Assembly: GCA_947457745.1 (NCBI GenBank)
Contig: CANGWT010000115.1
Location: 1-6,023, forward strand
DNA length: 6,023 nucleotides
Reading direction: 5' to 3'
DNA from: Burkholderiaceae bacterium
GTDB lineage: Bacteria > Pseudomonadota > Gammaproteobacteria > Burkholderiales > Burkholderiaceae
Part shown: positions 1 to 6,023 of the stretch, in pieces
Position numbering within the stretch: the stretch's first letter is position 1
Layout: the number at the start of each line of letters is the position of its first letter
Made by a program: the position numbers and the translations under genes
Notes under the pieces: generated by a model
Seen by the model: the letters and a program-made list of their open reading frames with translations, nothing else
What the model was told of the DNA's origin: nothing
Database searches by the model: none

Positions 1-1
1 C

Positions 2-679
2 TTTGGGCAAACTGGCTCGATTAGCACCCCTCAAGTACGCAACCGCGTACTGCGCAACACTTACGCCCTTTTGGCGCTCTCGATGGTTCCTACTGTCATT
101 GGCGCATGGCTCGGCGTTGCTTTTGGGCTTAACTTCATGGCGGGCAGTCCTTTTCTAGGCTTCATCGTCTTTATGGCAATCGCTTTTGGCTTCTTCTGGG
201 CGATTGAGAAAAACAAAGATACTGGAGCGGGCGTTCTGTTGCTTTTGGGCTTCACCTTCTTTATGGGCATCATGATGTCCGGCTTGGTTGGCTACACCCT
301 CAATAGCTACAGCAATGGCGCTACCTTGATCATGCTGGCCTTTGGTGGCACTGCGGCAATTTTTGCTGTGATGGCATCTATTGCTACTGTGAGCAAGAGC
401 GACTTCTCAGGCATGGGTAAGTGGTTGATGGTGGGTGTACTGCTCTTGATCGTGGCTTCATTGGCCAACATCTGGTTGCAATTACCTGCTTTGATGCTGA
501 CTGTGATGGTTCTCGCAATTGCGATCTTCTCAGCCTTCATCTTAGTTGATGTACAGCGCATCATCAACGGTGGCGAGACCAACTACGTAATGGCTACTCT
601 AGCCATCTACTTGGATGTCTATAACGTCTTCACCAACTTGCTCGCACTCTTGGGCATTATGGGTGGCAATAAAGACTAA
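2..679 (+). CDS. Bax inhibitor-1/YccA family membrane protein (5' end outside window)
   Basis: This is an inner-membrane protein of the BI-1/YccA (TMBIM) family. Bacterial members are linked to proton-sensitive calcium leak (YetJ) or to interaction with the FtsH protease (YccA); which role applies here is unknown. The frame is open from base 2 with no stop, giving 225 visible residues. Family members are about 220-235 residues, so only a few N-terminal codons are missing. The TTG at 71 is internal: the 23 codons before it encode a soluble stretch (TPQVRNRVLRNTYALL) of the kind that precedes helix 1 in this family. About seven hydrophobic segments follow, roughly at visible residues 21-43, 50-68, 75-100, 106-130, 140-158, 162-188 and 195-221. 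The C-terminal signature is present (LVDVQRIINGGE, then IYLDVYNVF). It supplies Asp183 and Asp205, which resemble the di-aspartyl pH sensor described for YetJ. The gene ends 21 bp before a hairpin terminator and converges with rlmD. The family call is secure; the function is inferred. Confidence 0.93.
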   Translation, partial: FGQTGSISTPQVRNRVLRNTYALLALSMVPTVIGAWLGVAFGLNFMAGSPFLGFIVFMAIAFGFFWAIEKNKDTGAGVLLLLGFTFFMGIMMSGLVGYTLNSYSNGATLIMLAFGGTAAIFAVMASIATVSKSDFSGMGKWLMVGVLLLIVASLANIWLQLPALMLTVMVLAIAIFSAFILVDVQRIINGGETNYVMATLAIYLDVYNVFTNLLALLGIMGGNKD

Positions 680-700
680 GCATTAGTCAAGCTGCAATAG

Positions 701-729
701 AAAAGGCACCTCCGGGTGCCTTTTTCTTT
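701..729. terminator. Bidirectional intrinsic terminator between convergent genes
   Basis: A perfect 10-bp stem pairs 701-710 (AAAAGGCACC) with 715-724 around a TCCG tetraloop at 711-714. On the + strand the stem is followed by a T-rich tail at 721-729 (TTTTTCTTT). On the - strand the A run at 701-704 becomes a U run. It lies 21 bp after the BI-1 stop codon and 30 bp after the rlmD stop codon, so it can end both transcripts. The + direction has the longer U tract and should be the stronger one. Confidence 0.9.
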
Positions 730-754
730 ACCTCGATCATCGGCAACTAAGCTA

Positions 755-2182
755 TCAGGATCTTTCAAACACCGCCATAGATTCAACATGAGAGGTATGG
801 GGAAACATATTGACAATGCCTGCACCCTGAAGAATGTAGCCTGCTTGATGACATAGGATCTCCGCATCTCTAGCTAGAGTTTTGGGATTACAGGAGACAT
901 AGACAATGCGTTGCGGTGGCAGATCACTGCACTGCTCATGTAATTGGGCTAAGGCTTGGCAGATCTCCATAGCGCCTTCACGAGGTGGATCCATTAACCA
1001 GCGTTCAGCTTTACTCCATGAAGCAATCGTTTCTGCTGTCACTTCAAACAAATTGCTTTGCATAAAGCTGGCTTTATCGGCGAGCTGGTTGTGATCCGCA
1101 TTAGTCTTGGCTCTACTAGTTAAGCTTTCCAAGCCTTCAATACCTAAGACGGCATTGGCTCGTCTTGCAAGCGGTAAGGTGAAGTTGCCAATGCCACAGA
1201 ATAAGTCGAGCACACGATCACTTGCCTGAACCTCCAAGAGACGAATCGCCCTGCTGACCAATGCACGATTCATCATGTGATTGACTTGCGTGAAATCCGC
1301 CGGCTTAAAGGGCATCTCGATTTCAAATTCAGGCAGGCGATAACAAAGCTTGCCTGTTAGCGGATAGAACGGCGCAACAGTTTCTATTCCTTTGGGCTGT
1401 AACCAAATCCAAACCTGATGCTCATCTGCAAAGTCTCGCAGTAACTGCTCATCTGCTGGGGTTAAAGGTAGGAGGTTTCTAAATACCAAGGCAGTGACGG
1501 GCTTTGTTTTTTTAGGATCATCTGAATTGGGATCCTCGGGCTCACCTATAGCGATTTCGATTTGCGGCATACGATCCACAATCGATAGGCCCATCACCAA
1601 TTTACGCATCTCTGGCAATAAATCAGAAACATGCCCAGGCAAAATCTCGCAAGCAGTCATATCAGCGACATAACCACTCTTACCTTCATGAAATCCAATC
1701 AGCACAGTGCCTTTTTTAATCGAGCGATTGACAGCACTTAAGCGTGCGCGATGGCGATATTCCCAAGCAGGGCCACCCATCGGACGAAGAATTTCTTCAG
1801 GGGCTACTTTGGCGATGTGCTTTAAGTCATCTTCTAGTACGCGCTGCTTCATTGCTACCTGAGCTCGAATATCCAAGTGCTGCATAGTGCAACCACCGCA
1901 TACGCCAAATGCTTTGCACTTGGGCTCCGCTCTAAATACGGCAGGTTTAAGGATATCGAGAACTTTGGCTTTACTGAAGCGAGCTTTATCACGCGTAATG
2001 ATGTAAGTGACCAGTTCAGTGGGTAGTGCGCCCTGAATAAAAACAACCTTACCACTCTGCCCCTGGGAGGCCTCCTCTTCATTGGGTGCTAAGCGCGCAA
2101 TTCCCTGTGCATCTAGATCAAGAGAATGCACTCGTACTGGCTCAGTCACAACAATGTGGACTGGCTTTTCTCCTCTACGCAT
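755..2182 (-). CDS. rlmD: 23S rRNA (uracil-1939-C5)-methyltransferase RlmD
   Basis: This SAM-dependent enzyme makes 5-methyluridine at U1939 (E. coli numbering) of 23S rRNA. An N-terminal TRAM RNA-binding domain spans about residues 8-75. Cys89, Cys95, Cys98 (CGGC) and Cys178 match the 4Fe-4S cluster ligands of E. coli RlmD/RumA. The C-terminal methyltransferase fold has FTQVN (297-301), SAM motif I DLFCGIGNFTLPLA (326-339), DPPREG (398-403), the nucleophile Cys431 in SCNP, and the general base Glu467 in HVE. At 475 residues it is about 40 longer than the E. coli enzyme, partly because of a charged insert at about 214-229 in the central domain. The ATG overlaps the exonuclease stop by 8 bp. 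The best Shine-Dalgarno-like AGGAG (2170-2174) lies after this ATG, and no start codon sits at a proper distance from it, so I keep the ATG and infer translational coupling. Codon 12 (GTG) is a weaker alternative start. TrmA and RlmC are the related alternatives, but the TRAM domain plus the four-Cys pattern favours RlmD. Confidence 0.96.
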   Translation of the reverse strand: MRRGEKPVHIVVTEPVRVHSLDLDAQGIARLAPNEEEASQGQSGKVVFIQGALPTELVTYIITRDKARFSKAKVLDILKPAVFRAEPKCKAFGVCGGCTMQHLDIRAQVAMKQRVLEDDLKHIAKVAPEEILRPMGGPAWEYRHRARLSAVNRSIKKGTVLIGFHEGKSGYVADMTACEILPGHVSDLLPEMRKLVMGLSIVDRMPQIEIAIGEPEDPNSDDPKKTKPVTALVFRNLLPLTPADEQLLRDFADEHQVWIWLQPKGIETVAPFYPLTGKLCYRLPEFEIEMPFKPADFTQVNHMMNRALVSRAIRLLEVQASDRVLDLFCGIGNFTLPLARRANAVLGIEGLESLTSRAKTNADHNQLADKASFMQSNLFEVTAETIASWSKAERWLMDPPREGAMEICQALAQLHEQCSDLPPQRIVYVSCNPKTLARDAEILCHQAGYILQGAGIVNMFPHTSHVESMAVFERS

Positions 2183-2996
2183 CCGAAGTAAAGCCTAAGA
2201 GATATTCTTGCCACTGCTCGCCATGTGGCTCTTTAGACTGTTTCTCTAAATACGCTTTTACAAAAGTAATTTCTTCTTTGTATTCTTCTAATGAGAAGCC
2301 GCCTCGCATTAACTGAAAGCGACAATACATCAGATAGGTATTGACCACATCGGTTTCGCAATAGCGACGAATCTCATCAATTCTGCCCTCTTGATAGGCG
2401 GGCCATACTTGGCTACCATCCATTCCCATCTTGCCTGGGAAGCCGCAGAGTTTTGCTAGGGCATCCAAAGGTGCATTGGCGCGACCATTAAATTTAGCCA
2501 AGAGATCCATTAGATCTAGATGGCGCATGTGATAACGACTGATATAGTTATTCCACTTAAATTCACGACTATCGTTTTCTTGGCTCTCGCCCATCTCCCA
2601 ATAGCGTGGTGCTTGAATGAGGTTTGCTAAAGCGCGATAGTGCAACACCGGCAAATCAAAACCACTGCCATTCCATGAAACTAACTGGGGGGTGTATTTT
2701 TCAACGAGCTCAAAGAAGGTCTGAATCAATACTTTCTCATCATCTAAGGCAGTACCAAGCGTTCCTACCTTAATCTGAGGTGAGCCATCTTTGCTGGTTC
2801 TGCGAATGACACAGGAGATAGCGCAGATACGCTGCAAATACAGCGGGAGGAACTCACTACCGGTTTTCTCGGCGCGCTCTGCCATCGCCTTAGCGGCAAC
2901 CTCAGTATCTGAAAGTGTATCCGGATAGTCATTGAGTCGACGGAGTCCGGCAACATCAGGAATAGTTTCAATATCGAAGACGAGAACTGTTGCCAT
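2175..2996 (-). CDS. Predicted 3'-5' exonuclease, stand-alone PolB-like (DEDDy)
   Basis: This looks like the family of predicted 3'-5' exonucleases related to the proofreading domain of family B DNA polymerases, but without a polymerase. Exo I is FDIET (Asp8, Glu10). Exo II is SWNGSGFDLPVLHYRAL (Asp114). Exo III is YCETD (Tyr212, Asp216, the Y-x3-D form), so all four acidic residues and the tyrosine of the DEDDy class are present. Metal-dependent 3'-5' hydrolysis is therefore expected; whether the substrate is DNA or RNA cannot be told from the sequence. The 273 residues are fully used by this one domain, and no signal peptide is seen, so it is cytoplasmic. The ATG has no clear Shine-Dalgarno sequence, but Asp8 lies so close to the N-terminus that another start is unlikely. 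The gene follows nlpD by 31 bp and its last 8 bp overlap rlmD, so it is probably cotranscribed with both. The biological role is unknown. Confidence 0.9.
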   Translation of the reverse strand: MATVLVFDIETIPDVAGLRRLNDYPDTLSDTEVAAKAMAERAEKTGSEFLPLYLQRICAISCVIRRTSKDGSPQIKVGTLGTALDDEKVLIQTFFELVEKYTPQLVSWNGSGFDLPVLHYRALANLIQAPRYWEMGESQENDSREFKWNNYISRYHMRHLDLMDLLAKFNGRANAPLDALAKLCGFPGKMGMDGSQVWPAYQEGRIDEIRRYCETDVVNTYLMYCRFQLMRGGFSLEEYKEEITFVKAYLEKQSKEPHGEQWQEYLLGFTSDA

Positions 2997-3027
2997 ACTT
3001 AAATCGCTAGCAATTGATTGAGAGCAA

Positions 3028-3810
3028 TTACTGCAAGTATGGCGTTGGATTTACCGGCTTGCCATTCACGCGTAATTCGAAGTGGAGCTTAATCGAGGTT
3101 GCATCGGTATCGCCCATCTCAGCAATGACCTGCCCCTTCTTCACCGAATCACCCTCTTTCACTAAGAGCGTGCGGTTATGGGCATAGGCCGTGAGATAAG
3201 TATTGTCATGCTTGATGATGACAAGGTTGCCATAGCCACGCAAGCTGTTGCCAGCGTAAACCACCTTGCCTTCAGAGGCTGCTGTTATAGGCTCGCCTAA
3301 CTTACCAGCAATGTCAATACCCTTGGTCTTTTCGCTGAAATCATCTGTGACTTTACCTTTAGCTGGCCACGATAAACGAATACCAGGCTCGGCAACGATT
3401 TCTTTGGGCGCTTCTTTAGCAGCATCTACTTTTGGCGTATCAGTTTTAGGTAAATCGCTAGCTGTTTTCGGAATAGGCTTAACAGTCATTTTGCTATTAG
3501 CTGGTGGCCTTACTAAAATGAGCTCATCTACCTCAATTAAGTTTGGGTTCGATAAATTATTCCACTGCACTAAATCGCGTGGAGACTGGCCGTTATCTAA
3601 GGCAATGCGGGCCAAGGTATCACCTCGCTTGACGCGATAGTAGCCTGGCGGCGTGGCCTCACTAGTTGCACTGCTACCACCACCACTTCGGTCTACTACC
3701 ATGGCAGGTTTTGCTCTGGGTGTTGTTGAGCAGCCCACATTGCTTGCTAAAGAAGCCATTGCAAGTAGCAAAAGGAGATATCTAGGTAAAGTATTCATAA
3801 GAATTTTCAT
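3028..3810 (-). CDS. nlpD: NlpD-like lipoprotein: LysM plus degenerate LytM/M23 domain, amidase activator
   Basis: By family, NlpD is an envelope protein that binds peptidoglycan and activates an N-acetylmuramoyl-L-alanine amidase (AmiC in E. coli) at the septum. The N-terminus has a positive and hydrophobic signal region (residues 1-23) and a candidate lipidated Cys27 in NVGC; the Asn at -3 is unusual for a lipobox. A LysM domain lies at about 57-101 (YYRVKRGDTLARIA to LILV). A Pro/Lys/Thr-rich linker covers about 102-143, and an M23-like domain 147-258. In that domain Asp166, His210 (YAHN) and His243 (KLHFE) are kept, but the usual His of H-x-G-x-D is Thr162 and the first His of H-x-H is Lys241. 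A catalytic zinc site is therefore unlikely, as in E. coli NlpD. The ATG overlaps the pcm stop (ATGA) and has AGGGG 4 bp upstream; Met5 is an alternative start. A function as an activator rather than a hydrolase is inferred from the lost residues. Confidence 0.92.
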   Translation of the reverse strand: MKILMNTLPRYLLLLLAMASLASNVGCSTTPRAKPAMVVDRSGGGSSATSEATPPGYYRVKRGDTLARIALDNGQSPRDLVQWNNLSNPNLIEVDELILVRPPANSKMTVKPIPKTASDLPKTDTPKVDAAKEAPKEIVAEPGIRLSWPAKGKVTDDFSEKTKGIDIAGKLGEPITAASEGKVVYAGNSLRGYGNLVIIKHDNTYLTAYAHNRTLLVKEGDSVKKGQVIAEMGDTDATSIKLHFELRVNGKPVNPTPYLQ

Positions 3811-4463
3811 ACTACCCCTGATTGTAAGGGGACAAAAAAGACCTCGTCCAGAACGGTTCTTTGATAGCGCTGGGAGCTCATCCGCTCAACCATGATCAAT
3901 TGCTGCTCTTTCTCATTCTTAGCAACCGGTGCCACTAGGCGTCCGCCAATGGCTAATTGATCCAATAAGGCGTCGGGGATACCTAAACCTGCAGCTGCCA
4001 GAATGATTCCATCAAAAGGGGCTGCTTGAGGCAGACCTAAGATGCCATCCCCATAAATAAGGCGTAGGTTTTTAATACGGAAAGGTCGTAGCTTCTCTCT
4101 CGCCATATCGTGTAGAGGACGAATACGTTCAATCGAATACACTTCATCGGATAGCAGGCTCAGAACCGCCGCTTGGTAGCCACAGCCAGTCCCAATCTCT
4201 AGTACTTTTCCCAAAGATTGCTTGGGCTTATGCAAAATCTCAATCATGCGTGCCACTACTGATGGCTTGGAAATGGTTTGTGAGTGGCCGATTGGTAAAG
4301 CAGTATCTTCGTAGGCTTGAGGATGCATACCCGCATCCATAAATGCATGGCGTGGAACGGTAGCGATAGCTTCTAAGGTTTTGCCATGCTTAACTCCAGC
4401 AGCAAGAACTTTGGCTGCTAAAGCTTGTCGATGACCAGCATTACGCTCTGCTGCTGTACTCAA
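3807..4463 (-). CDS. pcm: Protein-L-isoaspartate O-methyltransferase
   Basis: This cytoplasmic enzyme methylates L-isoaspartyl residues in aged proteins using SAM, which starts their repair to aspartate. Family signatures seen are VPRHAF (36-41), SQTISKPSVVARM (61-73, the substrate and active-site region), SAM motif I VLEIGTGCGYQAAVL (87-101), the acidic residue ending strand 2 in SIER (Glu112), GDG (138-140), PFDGIILAAA (149-158), and the C-terminal FVPLQSG. The length of 218 residues is normal (E. coli Pcm has 208). The start is TTG at 4461-4463 and overlaps the surE stop as TTGA. The frame has a TAA six codons upstream, and no in-frame ATG occurs before the conserved region, so TTG is the best choice. 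No good Shine-Dalgarno sequence precedes it, which suggests that ribosomes finishing surE restart here. The 3' end overlaps nlpD by 4 bp. Confidence 0.95.
   Translation of the reverse strand: MSTAAERNAGHRQALAAKVLAAGVKHGKTLEAIATVPRHAFMDAGMHPQAYEDTALPIGHSQTISKPSVVARMIEILHKPKQSLGKVLEIGTGCGYQAAVLSLLSDEVYSIERIRPLHDMAREKLRPFRIKNLRLIYGDGILGLPQAAPFDGIILAAAGLGIPDALLDQLAIGGRLVAPVAKNEKEQQLIMVERMSSQRYQRTVLDEVFFVPLQSGVV
3815..3819 (-). promoter_or_regulatory. Ribosome binding site of nlpD inside the end of pcm
   Basis: AGGGG is separated by 4 bp (TAGT) from the nlpD ATG at 3808-3810. It lies within the last codons of pcm, so nlpD can be translated independently as well as by coupling. It favours the first ATG over the second one four codons later (16 bp away). 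Confidence 0.55.
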
Positions 4464-5254
4464 CCGCGCGTCCAGCCGTTAACTCGCATGGCAGCCAAGC
4501 GCGCATGATGCGTTAGGTCTAATTGCATTGGCGTGATCGAGATACAACCCTCATCAATTGCATGAAAGTCTGTACCTTCAGAACTGTCTTTAGCATGTCC
4601 TGCTGCACCAATCCAATAAATATCATCACCACGTGGACTTTTTTGTACCACCACCGGTTGCGAGTGATGGCGATTACCTAAACGCGTCACACGCCAGCGA
4701 TTAAGATCAGCATAGGGGTGATTCGGAATGTTGACGTTAAGCAAAGTAGCAGCGCCATCGGCATGAGTCAGATTAGATACCAGCATTTGCGCAACAATAT
4801 CATGTGCTGCTTTTGCGGCATCCTCAATCCGGTTCCAGCCTTTATCAACTTGTGAGAAGGCAATCCCGGGAACACCAAACATCACACCTTCAACAGCAGC
4901 CGCAACGGTACCGGAATACAGAGTATCTTCACCCATATTCTCGCCTTGATTGATACCAGAGACTACAAGGTCTGGCTTCTCATCCAAAAAGCCAGTCATT
5001 GCAATATGAACACAATCTGTTGGGGTGCCATTGATGAATAAAAATCCATCGCGCTCTCCACCAGCAACTCGATGAATTGATAATGGTCGTGAGAGTGTTA
5101 AAGAATTCGATGCGCCACTGTGATTTTGCTCAGGGGCAATCACTGTCACGCGGCCTAATGGACGAATGGCATTAACCAGGGCTAAAAGACCAGGAGCGAG
5201 ATAGCCATCATCATTCGCAATCAGGATATGTGGCTGTTTTGTGTTTGCACTCAT
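4460..5254 (-). CDS. surE: 5'/3'-nucleotidase SurE
   Basis: This metal-dependent phosphatase of the SurE family removes phosphate from nucleoside 5'- and 3'-monophosphates; E. coli SurE also acts on short polyphosphate. Counting from the chosen ATG, metal ligands are Asp15 and Asp16 (ANDDGY), Ser46 (NHSGASNS) and Asn102 (SGIN). Other signatures are GTPTDCV (76-82), NMGEDTLYSGTVAAAVEG (106-123) and the C-terminal region with the DEGCISITPM stretch. The length is 264 residues, near the usual 250-270. The open frame extends three codons further to a TTG at 5263. That TTG is only 2 bp from AAGAAGG, whereas the ATG at 5252-5254 is 11 bp from it and gives MSANTKQPHILIANDDG, so the ATG is preferred. 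It is the first of three genes joined by 4-bp overlaps, and it begins 25 bp after the RND permease stop. SurE and Pcm together are a classic stationary-phase survival pair. Confidence 0.96.
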   Translation of the reverse strand: MSANTKQPHILIANDDGYLAPGLLALVNAIRPLGRVTVIAPEQNHSGASNSLTLSRPLSIHRVAGGERDGFLFINGTPTDCVHIAMTGFLDEKPDLVVSGINQGENMGEDTLYSGTVAAAVEGVMFGVPGIAFSQVDKGWNRIEDAAKAAHDIVAQMLVSNLTHADGAATLLNVNIPNHPYADLNRWRVTRLGNRHHSQPVVVQKSPRGDDIYWIGAAGHAKDSSEGTDFHAIDEGCISITPMQLDLTHHARLAAMRVNGWTRG

Positions 5255-5265
5255 GAATATCAATA

Positions 5266-5272
5266 CCTTCTT
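5266..5272 (-). promoter_or_regulatory. Ribosome binding site of surE, decides the start
   Basis: AAGAAGG lies 11 bp before the ATG at 5252-5254 but only 2 bp before the in-frame TTG at 5261-5263. The spacing is slightly long for the ATG but much too short for the TTG. The site is in the short gap between the RND permease stop codon and surE. Confidence 0.6.
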
Positions 5273-5279
5273 AGCAGCC

Positions 5280-6023
5280 CTAAGCCTTTGCTATCTGGGT
5301 TAATGCGCGACCTCTGAACCAGCCATATATTACTGGCAATACCAAGAGAGTCAAAATGGTCGTCGTCACCATGCCGCCCACAATCACTAAAGCCAAAGGA
5401 CGTTGAGCCTCAGAGCCAATCGAATGGGACAAAGCTGCAGGCAATAGACCTAAGCCTGAGAGTGCGGCTGTCATCAACACCGGGCGCACGCGTAAGGAGG
5501 CTCCTTCTACCATCACATCTTTCATCTCACCATGCTCGGTAGATGCCGTTTTATTAATAAAGGAGATCAGAATCACACCATCCTGAATGGCAATACCAAA
5601 TAAGGATAAAAATCCAAAGAAAGCTGAAATACTTAAGGTCTCGCCTGCGAGATGCAAAGCAAGTACTCCGCCAATGGCAGCAAAGGGGACATTGATCATC
5701 ACAATCACTGCGTCTCGGAAATTACCAAAAGCACTGACAAGTAATAAGAAGATGCCCAGCAATGCCAATGGCACGATCAGCATCAACTTCTTCTGAGCCT
5801 GCTTCATTTGATTAAATTGACCATCCCAGCTAATCGAGTAATTTGGCGGTAAGGTAATGTTTTTCTCGACCAAGAACTGTGCATCCTCAACGGCGCTGCC
5901 TAAGTCACGGCCACGTACGCTAAATTTAATCGCAATATAGCGCTTACCTGCTTCACGATAAATAAAGAATGGACCATCACTTAACTGAACCGTAGCAACC
6001 ATCGACAAAGGAATCGACGCCCC
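5280..6023 (-). CDS. Heavy-metal-type RND efflux permease, C-terminal third (5' end outside window)
   Basis: This is an inner-membrane proton-driven pump of the CzcA/CusA (HME-RND) family, which works with a membrane-fusion protein and an outer-membrane channel to export metal cations. The frame runs open to the window edge: codons upstream of the in-frame TTG at 6008 still read GASIPL, so that TTG is not the start. The 247 visible residues are about a quarter of the usual 1,020-1,060. They hold the end of the second periplasmic porter domain (about 1-75) and five hydrophobic helices corresponding to TM8-TM12, at about 80-99, 104-126, 132-157, 178-199 and 208-236. Typical HME-RND signatures are FGIAIQDGVILIS (142-154), EGASLRVRPVLMTA (173-186), and SEAQRPLALVIVGGM followed by TLLVLPVIY. 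The metal cannot be deduced because TM4 and the periplasmic substrate sites are outside. The stop is 25 bp before surE on the same strand with no terminator between. Confidence 0.92.
   Translation of the reverse strand, partial: GASIPLSMVATVQLSDGPFFIYREAGKRYIAIKFSVRGRDLGSAVEDAQFLVEKNITLPPNYSISWDGQFNQMKQAQKKLMLIVPLALLGIFLLLVSAFGNFRDAVIVMINVPFAAIGGVLALHLAGETLSISAFFGFLSLFGIAIQDGVILISFINKTASTEHGEMKDVMVEGASLRVRPVLMTAALSGLGLLPAALSHSIGSEAQRPLALVIVGGMVTTTILTLLVLPVIYGWFRGRALTQIAKA

Noticed and set aside
307..582. 91-codon open frame on the - strand inside the BI-1 gene
   Set aside because: It is antisense to hydrophobic-helix codons of a clear family member and has no recognisable motif.
1855..2082. 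75-codon open frame on the - strand in another frame within rlmD
   Set aside because: It lies entirely within the TRAM and Fe-S coding region of rlmD and has no independent start signal or motif.
2147..2174. AGGAG at 2170-2174 as evidence for a later rlmD start at the GTG of codon 12
   Set aside because: The spacing to that GTG is 20 bp, far too long, and no other in-frame start codon lies at 5-12 bp, so the upstream ATG is kept.
3012..3029. Small inverted repeat (AATTG ... CAATT) in the gap between nlpD and the exonuclease gene
   Set aside because: The stem has only 5 AT-rich base pairs with an 8-base loop and no U tract, so it is not a credible terminator or operator.
3266..3640. 124-codon open frame on the + strand inside nlpD
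   Set aside because: It is antisense to a well-supported gene with recognisable domains, has no family features or good start signal, and mirrors the coding frame of nlpD.
5270..5284. CTTAG-CAGCC-CTAAG hairpin at the end of the RND gene, touching the surE ribosome binding site
   Set aside because: A 5-bp stem without a U run is too weak to call a terminator, and any masking of the ribosome binding site would be slight.

Overview
The window looks like ordinary chromosome from a betaproteobacterium of the Burkholderiaceae, most like Polynucleobacter. This is inferred from the moderate GC content, the surE-pcm-nlpD order and the character of the proteins; no database search was possible. Almost every base is coding. 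There are no RNA genes, mobile elements, CRISPR arrays or long repeats that I can see.

Layout. On the + strand, the left edge holds a Bax inhibitor-1/YccA-type seven-helix membrane protein whose start lies just outside the window. It converges on everything else, and the two convergent units share a strong hairpin terminator at about 701-729 that reads as bidirectional. The rest is a single tightly packed minus-strand series. In transcription order (right to left) it is: the C-terminal third of a heavy-metal-type RND efflux permease (cut by the right edge), surE (5'/3'-nucleotidase), pcm (protein-L-isoaspartate methyltransferase), nlpD (LysM plus degenerate LytM/M23 envelope protein), a stand-alone PolB-like 3'-5' exonuclease, and rlmD (23S rRNA m5U1939 methyltransferase). 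The junctions are 25 bp (RND/surE), 4-bp overlap (surE/pcm), 4-bp overlap (pcm/nlpD), 31 bp (nlpD/exonuclease) and 8-bp overlap (exonuclease/rlmD). No terminator is visible between them, so surE to rlmD is probably one operon ending at the shared terminator.

How the genes relate. surE, pcm and nlpD form a well-known stress and stationary-phase cluster: nucleotide scavenging, repair of aged proteins, and control of septal peptidoglycan amidases. In many gamma- and betaproteobacteria nlpD is followed by rpoS. Here it is followed by the exonuclease and rlmD, so rpoS is absent from its usual place. NlpD has lost key M23 active-site residues, which fits an amidase activator rather than a hydrolase. 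Its lipobox is atypical.

I found no previously undescribed system. The items worth a second look are the missing rpoS, the chain of overlapping stop/start codons with a TTG start for pcm, the odd NlpD lipobox, and the little-studied exonuclease coupled to rlmD.
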